NCBI GenBank assembly: GCA_018672145.1
Contig: JABHGH010000017.1
Span: 1 to 6,643, forward strand
DNA length: 6,643 nt
Origin: Flavobacteriaceae bacterium
Lineage (GTDB): Bacteria; Bacteroidota; Bacteroidia; Flavobacteriales; Flavobacteriaceae
Direction of reading: 5' to 3'
Every line of letters begins with the position of its first letter. Position 1 is the first letter of the stretch. The notes under the pieces are model-generated. The model did no database searches. It worked only from the letters and a program-made list of their open reading frames with translations, and was not told the origin of the DNA. Both the position numbers and the translations under genes were made by a program. Of this stretch, positions 1 through 5,664 are shown in pieces.

Positions 1-133
1 CAGGGCGATCTATCGAAGGATCTAACTGCAGACCTACGATTAAATAATCACACTGACGTTTTGCTTCTTCCAGCATCTTTACATGGCCGGCATGAAAAAG
101 ATCAAAGGTTGAAAAGGTGATTCCTACTTTCAT
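1..133 (-). CDS. TagD-like cytidylyltransferase, N-terminal part (cut by window edge)
   Basis: The visible part is the first 44 residues of a nucleotidyltransferase of the glycerol-3-phosphate cytidylyltransferase (TagD) type; the rest lies outside the window. The start ATG is at 133-131 and is followed directly by a beta strand and the nucleotide-binding motif HAGH at residues 14-17, which contacts the CTP phosphates in this family. From residue 4 to 43 it matches residues 11-50 of the gene at 1254-1703 at 38 of 40 positions, differing only by Leu/Ile swaps, so it is a close paralogue with a shorter N terminus. It is the first gene after the structured gap at 134-365 and probably opens the next transcription segment. 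The family transfers CMP or AMP to a polyol or sugar phosphate; the actual substrate cannot be read here. Confidence 0.88.
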   Translation of the reverse strand, partial: MKVGITFSTFDLFHAGHVKMLEEAKRQCDYLIVGLQLDPSIDRP

Positions 134-148
134 AATTTATTTTTTCTC

Positions 149-165
149 GACTACCACCGGTAGTC
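149..165 (-). repeat. Small inverted repeat, copy 1 of the GGTAGTC hairpin
   Basis: On the transcribed strand this reads GACTACC, GGT, GGTAGTC: a perfect 7-bp stem with a 3-base loop, 15 bases before the start codon at 133. A related element lies at 280-296. The 3' arm with its neighbouring bases, GGTGGTAG, matches 7 of 8 bases of the start of the E. coli RfaH ops element (GGCGGTAG). It has no U-run after it, so it is not a terminator by itself. It could be a pause or recruitment site, an operator, or a translation-control hairpin. Confidence 0.5.
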
Positions 166-200
166 ATTGATTTAAAATTTTTATGTTATCCTTATATAAA

Positions 201-221
201 AAAACCCCATGATGGGGTTTT
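201..221 (-). terminator. Intrinsic terminator below the NusG-like gene (possibly bidirectional)
   Basis: AAAACCCC (201-208) pairs with GGGGTTTT (214-221) around the 5-base loop ATGAT, giving an 8-bp stem. In the minus direction the G/C core is followed by seven T's and then ATATAA, a good U-tract. On the plus side the core is followed by TTTTAATATTTTTT, so it could also stop plus-strand transcription, but no plus-strand gene is seen. It lies 145 bp below the stop codon of the NusG-like gene and about 68 bp above the next start. It may end the seven-gene operon or act as an attenuator that the NusG paralogue overrides. Confidence 0.75.
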
Positions 222-279
222 AATATTTTTTAAAAAATCTATTATTTTACTTTTTTTTTATGCATTTTTCAATCGATTT

Positions 280-296
280 TACTACTGCTGGTAGTC
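280..296 (-). repeat. Small inverted repeat, copy 2 of the GGTAGTC hairpin
   Basis: On the plus strand this reads TACTACT, GCT, GGTAGTC. Its right arm GGTAGTC is identical to that at 159-165, while the left arm has two changes, leaving a 5-bp stem (ACTAC with GTAGT, 281-285 and 291-295) extendable by one G-T pair. It lies upstream of the terminator, whereas copy 1 lies downstream, so the two copies flank it with about 115 bp between them. Read on the transcribed strand it contains GCAGTAGT, again loosely like the ops core. Its function is unknown. Confidence 0.4.
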
Positions 297-304
297 CATA
301 TTTT

Positions 305-334
305 CCACGGCTTCGCCCTTGTGGGTCCCGCCAC
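305..334 (-). other. GC-rich segment with two mutually exclusive stems
   Basis: In the transcript the order is GUGG (334-331), CCAC (324-321), GUGG (308-305). The middle CCAC can pair with either GUGG. The second pairing also encloses an inner GGC-GAA-GCC stem (317-309). No U-run follows either form. It is a GC-rich island in an otherwise AT-rich gap, starting about 30 bp after the stop codon of the NusG-like gene. The pairings are short and were found by eye, without energy calculation. Confidence 0.3.
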
Positions 335-365
335 TTTTTTTCACTTTTAATCTGTTTTTCCCCCT

Positions 366-830
366 TTACGATAAAGAGAATGAAACGGTCATGCTTGCAT
401 TGGCTAGCTGCACCCAGCAATCATTTCCTTTAATTTTTACAATCGTTCCTTTTTTTTGCAACACTGGAACGGTGATGTTGTTTCCAATTCGTATCTGAGA
501 ACCCTCAACGGTGTAATCCCCATTTAAAAAATCACGAAGCCGGTTTACCTCTTCTTGGGAAACTCTTGATTTTGAGCCTTTATAAGCCATTCTCCCTCTA
601 ATGTTTTTACAAGAAAACAAAAGGCTATATGGCGTGTCCTCTTTAACAAGGACCATAGAAGGGAGTGCGGGCTTTTGAATCCGTTTTTTTCGATCACTCC
701 ACTGGCTAAGCACCTCAACGGTGGGGCAATACACCTGGGCGCCAAAGGCAGATAGCTCCATGGCCGCTTTTTTCTCAGCTCTTGGTCTTGTGTACAAGAC
801 ATTCCAATACGATTTTGCCTCTACCCCCAT
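366..830 (-). CDS. NusG/RfaH paralogue, UpxY-type transcription antiterminator
   Basis: A specialised NusG-like protein that would ride on RNA polymerase and suppress pausing or termination in particular operons; Bacteroides UpxY proteins do this for capsule loci. From the ATG at 830 it is 154 residues long. The NGN domain is clear: WNVLYTRPRAEKK at 9-21, then YCPT at 34-37 and QWSDRKKR at 43-50, followed by a hydrophobic strand (PSMVLVK, 57-63) like the family's PSYVFV. The C-terminal part (about 118-154) has only a weak KOW-like core, GTIVKIKG at 128-135. I chose 830 because this ATG forms TAATG with the stop of the gene before, and the NGN domain begins at the usual distance. An in-frame ATG at 854 adds eight charged residues (MAFKEREI) and would overlap the previous gene by 25 bp. 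It is the last gene of the tight cluster and faces the structured gap. Confidence 0.85.
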   Translation of the reverse strand: MGVEAKSYWNVLYTRPRAEKKAAMELSAFGAQVYCPTVEVLSQWSDRKKRIQKPALPSMVLVKEDTPYSLLFSCKNIRGRMAYKGSKSRVSQEEVNRLRDFLNGDYTVEGSQIRIGNNITVPVLQKKGTIVKIKGNDCWVQLANASMTVSFSLS

Positions 831-1261
831 TATTTCTCGCTCTTTAAAAGCCAACTGCTACTTTGTATTTTGTCACCTAAACCGTCTATCAACCCTACCC
901 CTAACTCCTTACACACAGGGATTTCCGGTATTGTCTCATTGTTTTGGTCTCCCCCATTGGCAAAGGCCAAGTCATAGTCCTTTCCATGACGCTCAAAAAG
1001 CATACGAATACTCTTGCACACCGTTCGATCTTGGTCAATGGACAAAATCGCTTTGTCGACTGCCTTAATGTTGCTGATAATCAGTAATCGCTCCTCCTCA
1101 TTTTGGAAGGGTTTACTTCCCTTGAGTTCCCTCTGATGGTCATTATTGACAATTACAAACAGCTCATCGCAAAGCACCTTGGCGTTATTAAAATACTCCA
1201 AATGCCCTTTATGCAGGGGATTAAAATAGCCCGATACGATGATGACTTGTTTCTTAGGCAT
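830..1261 (-). CDS. Adenylyl/cytidylyltransferase-family protein (HKGH type)
   Basis: A single-domain, 143-residue nucleotidyltransferase of the cytidylyltransferase-like fold. The N terminus has the nucleotide-binding motif HKGH (17-20) within SGYFNPLHKGHLEYF; further marks are NNDHQRELKGSK (39-50), the conserved block GGDQNNETIPE (103-113) and the C-terminal QSSSWLL (133-139), which takes the place of the family's ISTT-type motif. It is clearly different from the TagD-like gene just upstream (1254-1703), so the two are not recent duplicates. Similar small proteins occur in Bacteroidota polysaccharide loci, where they are annotated only to family level; the substrate, probably a sugar- or polyol-phosphate, is not known from the sequence. 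Its start overlaps the stop of the previous gene by 8 bp (ATGCCTAA), and its own stop shares one base with the next start (TAATG), so all three are probably translationally coupled. Confidence 0.85.
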   Translation of the reverse strand: MPKKQVIIVSGYFNPLHKGHLEYFNNAKVLCDELFVIVNNDHQRELKGSKPFQNEEERLLIISNIKAVDKAILSIDQDRTVCKSIRMLFERHGKDYDLAFANGGDQNNETIPEIPVCKELGVGLIDGLGDKIQSSSWLLKSEK

Positions 1262-1703
1262 CCTTCTTTTTTAGGTTGGCGTATTGAACCTGTTTTCTAA
1301 GCCCTGAAGACGAAAAACGATGGTCTCGGTTATTGTAATACATTTCTATCCCCTTGGCTTCGCAATATGCCTTGCCTGTAAAGTCTTTGTCTTTGTACTC
1401 CTCTCCTATAATGCGCACATCGATTGTAAAGGCGCGTAAAATATCTTCCAAGTCTTGCTCAGACACATAAGGAACCACCTCGTCAATGTCTTTCGAACCC
1501 CTAAGCTGAATGTAGCGCTCTATGATGCTTTGCGAAGGACTGTTTTTGTCTTTGCGGTCCAAACTTGGGTCAAGTTGAAGTCCAACAATCAAGTAGTCGC
1601 ATTGCCGCTTGGCCTCTTCTATCATCTTTACATGCCCTGCATGAAACAGGTCAAAGGTTGAAAAGGTAATTCCTATACGTTGATCTTTGGTGTTGGTTTT
1701 CAT
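1254..1703 (-). CDS. TagD-like glycerol-3-phosphate cytidylyltransferase-family protein
   Basis: A cytoplasmic nucleotidyltransferase of 149 residues, a little longer than classical TagD (about 130) because of an 8-residue N-terminal addition and a Lys-rich tail. Visible motifs are HAGH at 21-24 (CTP phosphates), ERYIQLRG at 62-69, the acceptor-region block IIGEEYKDKDFTG at 98-110, and HRFSSSGLRK at 128-137, which corresponds to the RTEGISTT signature but is altered. TagD itself makes CDP-glycerol from CTP and glycerol-3-phosphate; the altered signature means the acceptor or the nucleotide may differ. The start is four bases after the glmS stop, and the end overlaps the next nucleotidyltransferase by 8 bp. 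The gene at 1-133 is a close paralogue. Confidence 0.87.
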   Translation of the reverse strand: MKTNTKDQRIGITFSTFDLFHAGHVKMIEEAKRQCDYLIVGLQLDPSLDRKDKNSPSQSIIERYIQLRGSKDIDEVVPYVSEQDLEDILRAFTIDVRIIGEEYKDKDFTGKAYCEAKGIEMYYNNRDHRFSSSGLRKQVQYANLKKKDA

Positions 1704-1707
1704 TTTT

Positions 1708-3549
1708 TTATTCTACGGTTACCGATTTAGCTAGGTTACGTGGTTGGTCAACATTACACTCTCGCAATACCGCAATGTGGTAGGCCAACAACTGCAAAGG
1801 CACAGAGGCCAATATCGGGGTTAGCGCCTCGGTCACATCTGGAATTTCAATCACGTGGTCGGCCAGGGCCTTTACCGAAGTGTCTCCTTCAGTAACCACC
1901 GCAATGATCTTCCCATTTCTCGATTTTATTTCTTGTATGTTGCTCACCACTTTTTCGTAATGCCCTTTTTTGGTGGCAATCACCACCACTGGCATGTTTT
2001 TGTCAATCAGCGCAATAGGGCCGTGCTTCATCTCCGCTGCGGGATAGCCCTCAGCGTGAATATAGGAAATCTCCTTTAGCTTTAATGCGCCTTCCAAAGC
2101 CACGGGGAAGTTATACCCCCGCCCTAGATAGAGAAAGTTTGTCGCCGATGAGTAGCTACTGGCAATTTTGGCAATGGCTGGATCGTCTTTTAACACTGTT
2201 TTTATCAACGCTGGCAGGCTTTCTAATTGAGTCGCCACACGATCAAAATCGCTGTCGGTTAGGGTGCCTCTAAGCTGTCCTAGGCGCAAGGCCATCAACA
2301 TCAAAATCGTTATCTGAGTGGTAAAGGCCTTGGTCGAGGCCACTCCGATCTCTGGCCCTGCGTGGGTATAGGCACCGGTGTCGGCCGCACGGGCAATCGA
2401 ACTGCCCACCACATTGCAAATCCCATAAACAAAGGCCCCTGCTTCTTTGGCAAGTTTAATCGCCGCCAGGGTGTCGGCCGTTTCTCCCGATTGAGAAATC
2501 GCAATAACGATGTCGTCTTCATGTAGCACTGGGTTGCGATAACGAAACTCCGAAGCATACTCTATCTCCACCGGAATCCGCGCAGCATCTTCAAACAAGT
2601 ATTCTCCCACCAGCCCCGCATGCCATGAAGTGCCACAAGCAATCACAATGATGCGGTTGGCTTGCTTAAAGCGGTCGGCATGTGCTTCAACCCCCGACAA
2701 TACGATGCGTCGGTCTTGCAAATGAAGTCGCCCACGGAAGGTGTCCGTAATCGCCTGAGGTTGCTCATAGATTTCTTTCAGCATAAAGTGGTCATAGCCC
2801 CCTTTTTCAATTTTTTCTAAACTCAGCTGCAATTCTTGCACTTGAGGGTCAACTTGGCGGTTGTCGGGAATAGCGTACATTTTCAGTCCCTTTTCTGTAC
2901 TGATCACTGCCATTTCGTTGTCTTCCAAATAAATCGATCGGTTGGTATATTCAATAAAGGGAGAAGCGTCGGAAGCCACAAAGTATTCGTCTTTTCCTAG
3001 TCCAATGGCCAAGGGGCTGCCCAATTTGGCCACGACCATTTCATTGGGGCGTTCTTTGTCCGCTACCGCAATGGCATAGGCGCCCACCACTTGGTTAAGG
3101 GCTACTTGTACGGCCTTTCCTGTTTTTAAACCTTGTGTCTGTTGGATGTGCTCGATCAGGTTGACCAATACTTCCGTGTCAGTGTCGGAATGAAATACAA
3201 ATCCCTGCTCGGTAAGGTAAACCTTAAGGGACTCATAGTTTTCAATGATTCCGTTGTGAACCAAAATGAGTTTCCCTGAGTTTGAGGTATGCGGGTGGGC
3301 GTTGGTGTCATTGGGTATTCCGTGGGTTGCCCAACGGGTGTGTCCTATGCCCAACGTGCCCGGTAATGTCACGGTTTTTGCCTTGGCTTCCAAGTCCGAT
3401 ACCTTGCCCTTGGTTTTTACCAGTGTCAAGTCGCTATTAATGAGAGCCACACCCGCACTGTCGTATCCCCTGTATTCAAGACGTTTTAATCCTTTAATGA
3501 TTAAAGGGAAGGCCAATCGATTACCTACATACCCAACAATTCCACACAT
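1708..3549 (-). CDS. glmS: Glutamine--fructose-6-phosphate aminotransferase (isomerizing)
   Basis: Makes glucosamine-6-phosphate and glutamate from fructose-6-phosphate and glutamine, the first committed step towards UDP-GlcNAc for peptidoglycan, lipid A and surface polysaccharides. At 613 residues it is full length. The glutaminase domain starts MCGIVGYVG, with Cys2 as nucleophile after removal of Met1, and carries GHTRWATHG (69-77), HNGIIENY (98-105) and SDTDTEV (121-127). Two SIS sugar-isomerase domains follow: ACGTSWHAG (304-312), SQSGETADT (352-360), STKAFTTQ (405-412) and EGALKLKE (486-493). It ends with the typical DQPRNLAKSVTVE. No key residue is missing. The ATG directly abuts the ugd stop (TAAATG), so it is expected to be coupled to ugd. 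There is no untranslated leader and hence no room for a glmS ribozyme. Whether this is the cell's only glmS cannot be seen. Confidence 0.98.
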   Translation of the reverse strand: MCGIVGYVGNRLAFPLIIKGLKRLEYRGYDSAGVALINSDLTLVKTKGKVSDLEAKAKTVTLPGTLGIGHTRWATHGIPNDTNAHPHTSNSGKLILVHNGIIENYESLKVYLTEQGFVFHSDTDTEVLVNLIEHIQQTQGLKTGKAVQVALNQVVGAYAIAVADKERPNEMVVAKLGSPLAIGLGKDEYFVASDASPFIEYTNRSIYLEDNEMAVISTEKGLKMYAIPDNRQVDPQVQELQLSLEKIEKGGYDHFMLKEIYEQPQAITDTFRGRLHLQDRRIVLSGVEAHADRFKQANRIIVIACGTSWHAGLVGEYLFEDAARIPVEIEYASEFRYRNPVLHEDDIVIAISQSGETADTLAAIKLAKEAGAFVYGICNVVGSSIARAADTGAYTHAGPEIGVASTKAFTTQITILMLMALRLGQLRGTLTDSDFDRVATQLESLPALIKTVLKDDPAIAKIASSYSSATNFLYLGRGYNFPVALEGALKLKEISYIHAEGYPAAEMKHGPIALIDKNMPVVVIATKKGHYEKVVSNIQEIKSRNGKIIAVVTEGDTSVKALADHVIEIPDVTEALTPILASVPLQLLAYHIAVLRECNVDQPRNLAKSVTVE

Positions 3550-4965
3550 TTATTCTTCTTTTGATTTTCCAATTTCATAAGCACTAAACCCAATCTTGGT
3601 CAATGCGCTGTGGTCTAATATTTTTCTTCCGTCAAACACATGGGCGGGCTTTTCCATGGATTGATAAATACTTTTAAAGTTTTCTGAAACAAACGCGTCC
3701 CACTCTGTAATAACGGCCAACGCATGGGCTTTCGTACATGCGGCTTGTGCAGAAGGCGCAACCTTGAGTTGTTTCGCTTTCTTGGCAATGTTGGTTTGAC
3801 TTTCTCCTCTATACTCCCATAGAGTATTTAGATCGAGCTGCATCCGTTCATAAGATACCTTAGGGTCATACACACAAATTGTAGCGCCCTCTGAAATCAA
3901 CTGATCAGCTATATAAATCGCCGCAGATTCACGGGTATCGTTGGTGTCTTTTTTAAAGGCCCATCCCCAAAAGGCGATGATTTTGCCGTTGACTGTGTTA
4001 AACAACGATTGCTGAATGCGTTTAGCAAAACGGTTTTTTTGGTGGTTGTTTATGTCAATAACTCCTTGCCAGTAGTCCGCCACTTCTTCCAGTCCGTATT
4101 GGCGACATAAATACACCAAATTCAGGATGTCTTTTTGAAAACAACTGCCCCCAAACCCTACTGAAGCCTTTAAAAACTTTGGTCCTATGCGGTGGTCTTT
4201 GCCCACGGCATCGGCCACCTCAGCCACGTCAGCGCCCGTGGCTTCACAAAGAGCAGAAATGCTGTTGATCGAGCTGATGCGCTGCGCCAAAAAAGCGTTG
4301 GAAACCAATTTAGACAGCTCCGAAGACCACACATTGGTGGTTAATATTTTTTCGCGTGGAATCCACTCTGCGTAAATATCAACCAAGGCTTTTACCGCTT
4401 GCTGGCCTTTAGGGGTGCTTCGGCCACCAATCAACACCCGGTCGGATTTAAATAGGTCTTTTACTGCGGTTCCCTCTGCCAAAAATTCAGGGTTGGAGAG
4501 CACCTCAAAAGCAGCGCCGTGTTCTGATTGCGCAAGTATGCTTTGTATGGCCTCTGCAGTGCGCACCGGCAGGGTGCTTTTTTCCACTACAATTTTGTCT
4601 GTTTTCGCCACTTTGGCAATACGTCTAGCACATTGTTCTACATAGGTTAGGTCGGCTGCCATGCCCTTGCCTTCTCCATAGGTTTTTGTGGGTGTGTTAA
4701 CGGCAATAAAAATAATATCCGAGGTTTCTATTTCTTTGTCTATATCGGTGGAGAAAAATAGGTTTTTCCCTCGAGCCTTAGCGACCACTTCGTCCAAACC
4801 AGGTTCATACACCGGAAGCTTAGTGAGGTCTTTGTCATTCCAAGCGGTGATGCGTTCGGGGTTGACATCAACGACCGTAACCGTCAAATTGGGGCACTGA
4901 TGAGCAATAACCGCCATGGTGGGTCCACCAACATAGCCTGCGCCAATACAGCATATCTTATTCAT
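3550..4965 (-). CDS. ugd: UDP-glucose 6-dehydrogenase, animal-like type
   Basis: Oxidises UDP-glucose to UDP-glucuronate with two NAD+, supplying an acidic sugar for surface polymers. The 471-residue protein starts with a Rossmann fold (GAGYVGGPT, 8-16) followed by VVDVN (31-35). Other marks are VNTPTKTYG (89-97), EKSTLPVR (128-135), SNPEFLAEGTA (157-167), SSELSKL with Lys219, and NAFLAQRISSINS (223-235). The catalytic loop GFGGSCFQKD (270-279) has the nucleophile Cys275. FKKDTNDTRES (337-347), YDPKV (366-370) and FDGRKILD (444-451) mark the C-terminal UDP-binding domain. Length and many motifs agree with animal UGDH rather than the shorter, more divergent enzymes of many bacteria. The start overlaps the upstream gene by 8 bp (ATGAATAA), with no Shine-Dalgarno sequence, and the stop touches the glmS start. 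Confidence 0.95.
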   Translation of the reverse strand: MNKICCIGAGYVGGPTMAVIAHQCPNLTVTVVDVNPERITAWNDKDLTKLPVYEPGLDEVVAKARGKNLFFSTDIDKEIETSDIIFIAVNTPTKTYGEGKGMAADLTYVEQCARRIAKVAKTDKIVVEKSTLPVRTAEAIQSILAQSEHGAAFEVLSNPEFLAEGTAVKDLFKSDRVLIGGRSTPKGQQAVKALVDIYAEWIPREKILTTNVWSSELSKLVSNAFLAQRISSINSISALCEATGADVAEVADAVGKDHRIGPKFLKASVGFGGSCFQKDILNLVYLCRQYGLEEVADYWQGVIDINNHQKNRFAKRIQQSLFNTVNGKIIAFWGWAFKKDTNDTRESAAIYIADQLISEGATICVYDPKVSYERMQLDLNTLWEYRGESQTNIAKKAKQLKVAPSAQAACTKAHALAVITEWDAFVSENFKSIYQSMEKPAHVFDGRKILDHSALTKIGFSAYEIGKSKEE

Positions 4966-5662
4966 CTAAGGGTGTTTTGGTTGCAAAAGTAGGGATTTTA
5001 TAGGTCAACATCAGCCCGCCTCGGTACAATACCACCTCGCCGGAGCCATTAAACGGACGGTAGGTGGTTTCTTCTGCGTCATCAAGGTCAACTCGACGGA
5101 GCCCCTTGTATCCTTTATACCAAGACTGTGTGAGTCCTGCGCCCAAAAAGGCCTCCAGCGCCCATTGTTGGTTTAAGCGTTTTTTGTAGCCTACCGTGAG
5201 GCCATAAAAAGCCACACGTCCCGACCAATACTCGTCCTCAGGAATATCAAGACGTTTTTCTGCCCCTTCTTTTTCTGCCCAATAATCATAAAGCACTATA
5301 AGTTCGGGCTTTTGTAGGGTGAACATCCCATAGCCTAGGTGTGGACCCAAAAACAAGCCTTGGGTATTGGTCTGCGTGTACCATCGGTACTCCAAAAAAG
5401 TCTGATTGACGTGGAAAGGAGCGTCGTCCAAAAGAGGAAATTCATTCCAAAAAGACCCCAACACATCCAATTGAACAGTTTGTTTTTCCGCCGTTGTGAT
5501 TTCAAGACCAACATTTGGAACTAAAAACGGTAAGCTCGCAAGATTGATTTTTGCTTCTGTTTGTGCAAAAATAGTGCTCATACAAAAACATAAAAGAGGT
5601 GCGAACTGCTTCAGAAGGAATCTTCTATATGAGTACAACGAACTATAGGAAGCGATTTTCAT
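4958..5662 (-). CDS. Secreted DUF3575-like outer-membrane beta-barrel protein
   Basis: A 234-residue exported protein. Residues 13-33 look like a signal peptide: RR, then a hydrophobic core (FAPLLCFCMSTIF) ending in AQ, so cleavage near residue 34 is expected, although the first 12 residues make it longer than usual. The mature part opens with KINLASLPFLVPNVGLE (38-54), the typical start of DUF3575-type barrels, followed by alternating strands rich in aromatic residues and glycine: FLGPHLGYGMF (104-114), AFYGLTVGYKKRL (151-163), WALEAFLGAGLTQSWY (167-182) and a last strand LYRGGLMLTYKI (212-223). The sequence does not end on an aromatic residue, as many barrels do, but carries an 11-residue tail. 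It lies 2 bp below the kelch gene and overlaps ugd by 8 bp. The role is unknown; it may be a small envelope barrel that works with the polymer or with the kelch protein. The family call comes from motif memory, so confidence is moderate. Confidence 0.7.
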   Translation of the reverse strand: MKIASYSSLYSYRRFLLKQFAPLLCFCMSTIFAQTEAKINLASLPFLVPNVGLEITTAEKQTVQLDVLGSFWNEFPLLDDAPFHVNQTFLEYRWYTQTNTQGLFLGPHLGYGMFTLQKPELIVLYDYWAEKEGAEKRLDIPEDEYWSGRVAFYGLTVGYKKRLNQQWALEAFLGAGLTQSWYKGYKGLRRVDLDDAEETTYRPFNGSGEVVLYRGGLMLTYKIPTFATKTPLDE

Positions 5663-5664
5663 TT

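Larger units (their letters stand above)
134..365 (-). promoter_or_regulatory. Structured AT-rich leader or intergenic region between the NusG-like gene and the next cytidylyltransferase
   Basis: This 232-bp stretch is the only real gap in the window; the other junctions lie between -8 and +4 bp. Read in the direction of transcription it holds a GC-rich block (334-305), a small hairpin (296-280), a long A/T stretch, an intrinsic terminator (221-201) and a second hairpin (165-149) just before the next start codon. I saw no open frame that looks coding. TTTG does not occur on the transcribed strand, so the usual Bacteroidota -7 element TAnnTTTG is absent. A sigma70-like pair, TTGAAA (272-267) and TAAAAT (249-244) with 17 bp between, is present but may be chance in such AT-rich DNA. 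UpxY-type proteins are known to act on untranslated leaders of capsule operons, and this gap directly follows such a gene, so an antitermination leader is a reasonable inference. Confidence 0.5.

Noticed and set aside
226..237. Perfect palindrome TTTTTTAAAAAA
   Set aside because: It contains only A and T and is too weak to be called a site or hairpin; most likely it is part of the A/T-rich spacer.
244..272. Sigma70-like promoter, TTGAAA and TAAAAT with a 17-bp spacer, minus strand
   Set aside because: The spacing is ideal, but Bacteroidota promoters normally use a TAnnTTTG -7 element, and the segment is so A/T-rich that a chance match is likely. If real, it would place the terminator at 201-221 in the leader of the next gene.
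280..334. Integron attC-like recombination site
   Set aside because: The hairpins lack the paired core sites (GTTRRRY and RYYYAAC) and the usual length, and no integrase or cassette array is present.
721..1068. Plus-strand open frame of 115 residues
   Set aside because: It runs opposite to the NusG-like and nucleotidyltransferase genes, which have clear family motifs; the plus-strand product has no recognisable features.
2310..2558. Minus-strand open frame of 82 residues within glmS
   Set aside because: It lies out of frame inside the SIS domain; there is no sign of a frameshift in glmS.
3266..3580. Plus-strand open frame of 104 residues
   Set aside because: It is antisense to the conserved N-terminal domain of GlmS and looks like a chance frame.
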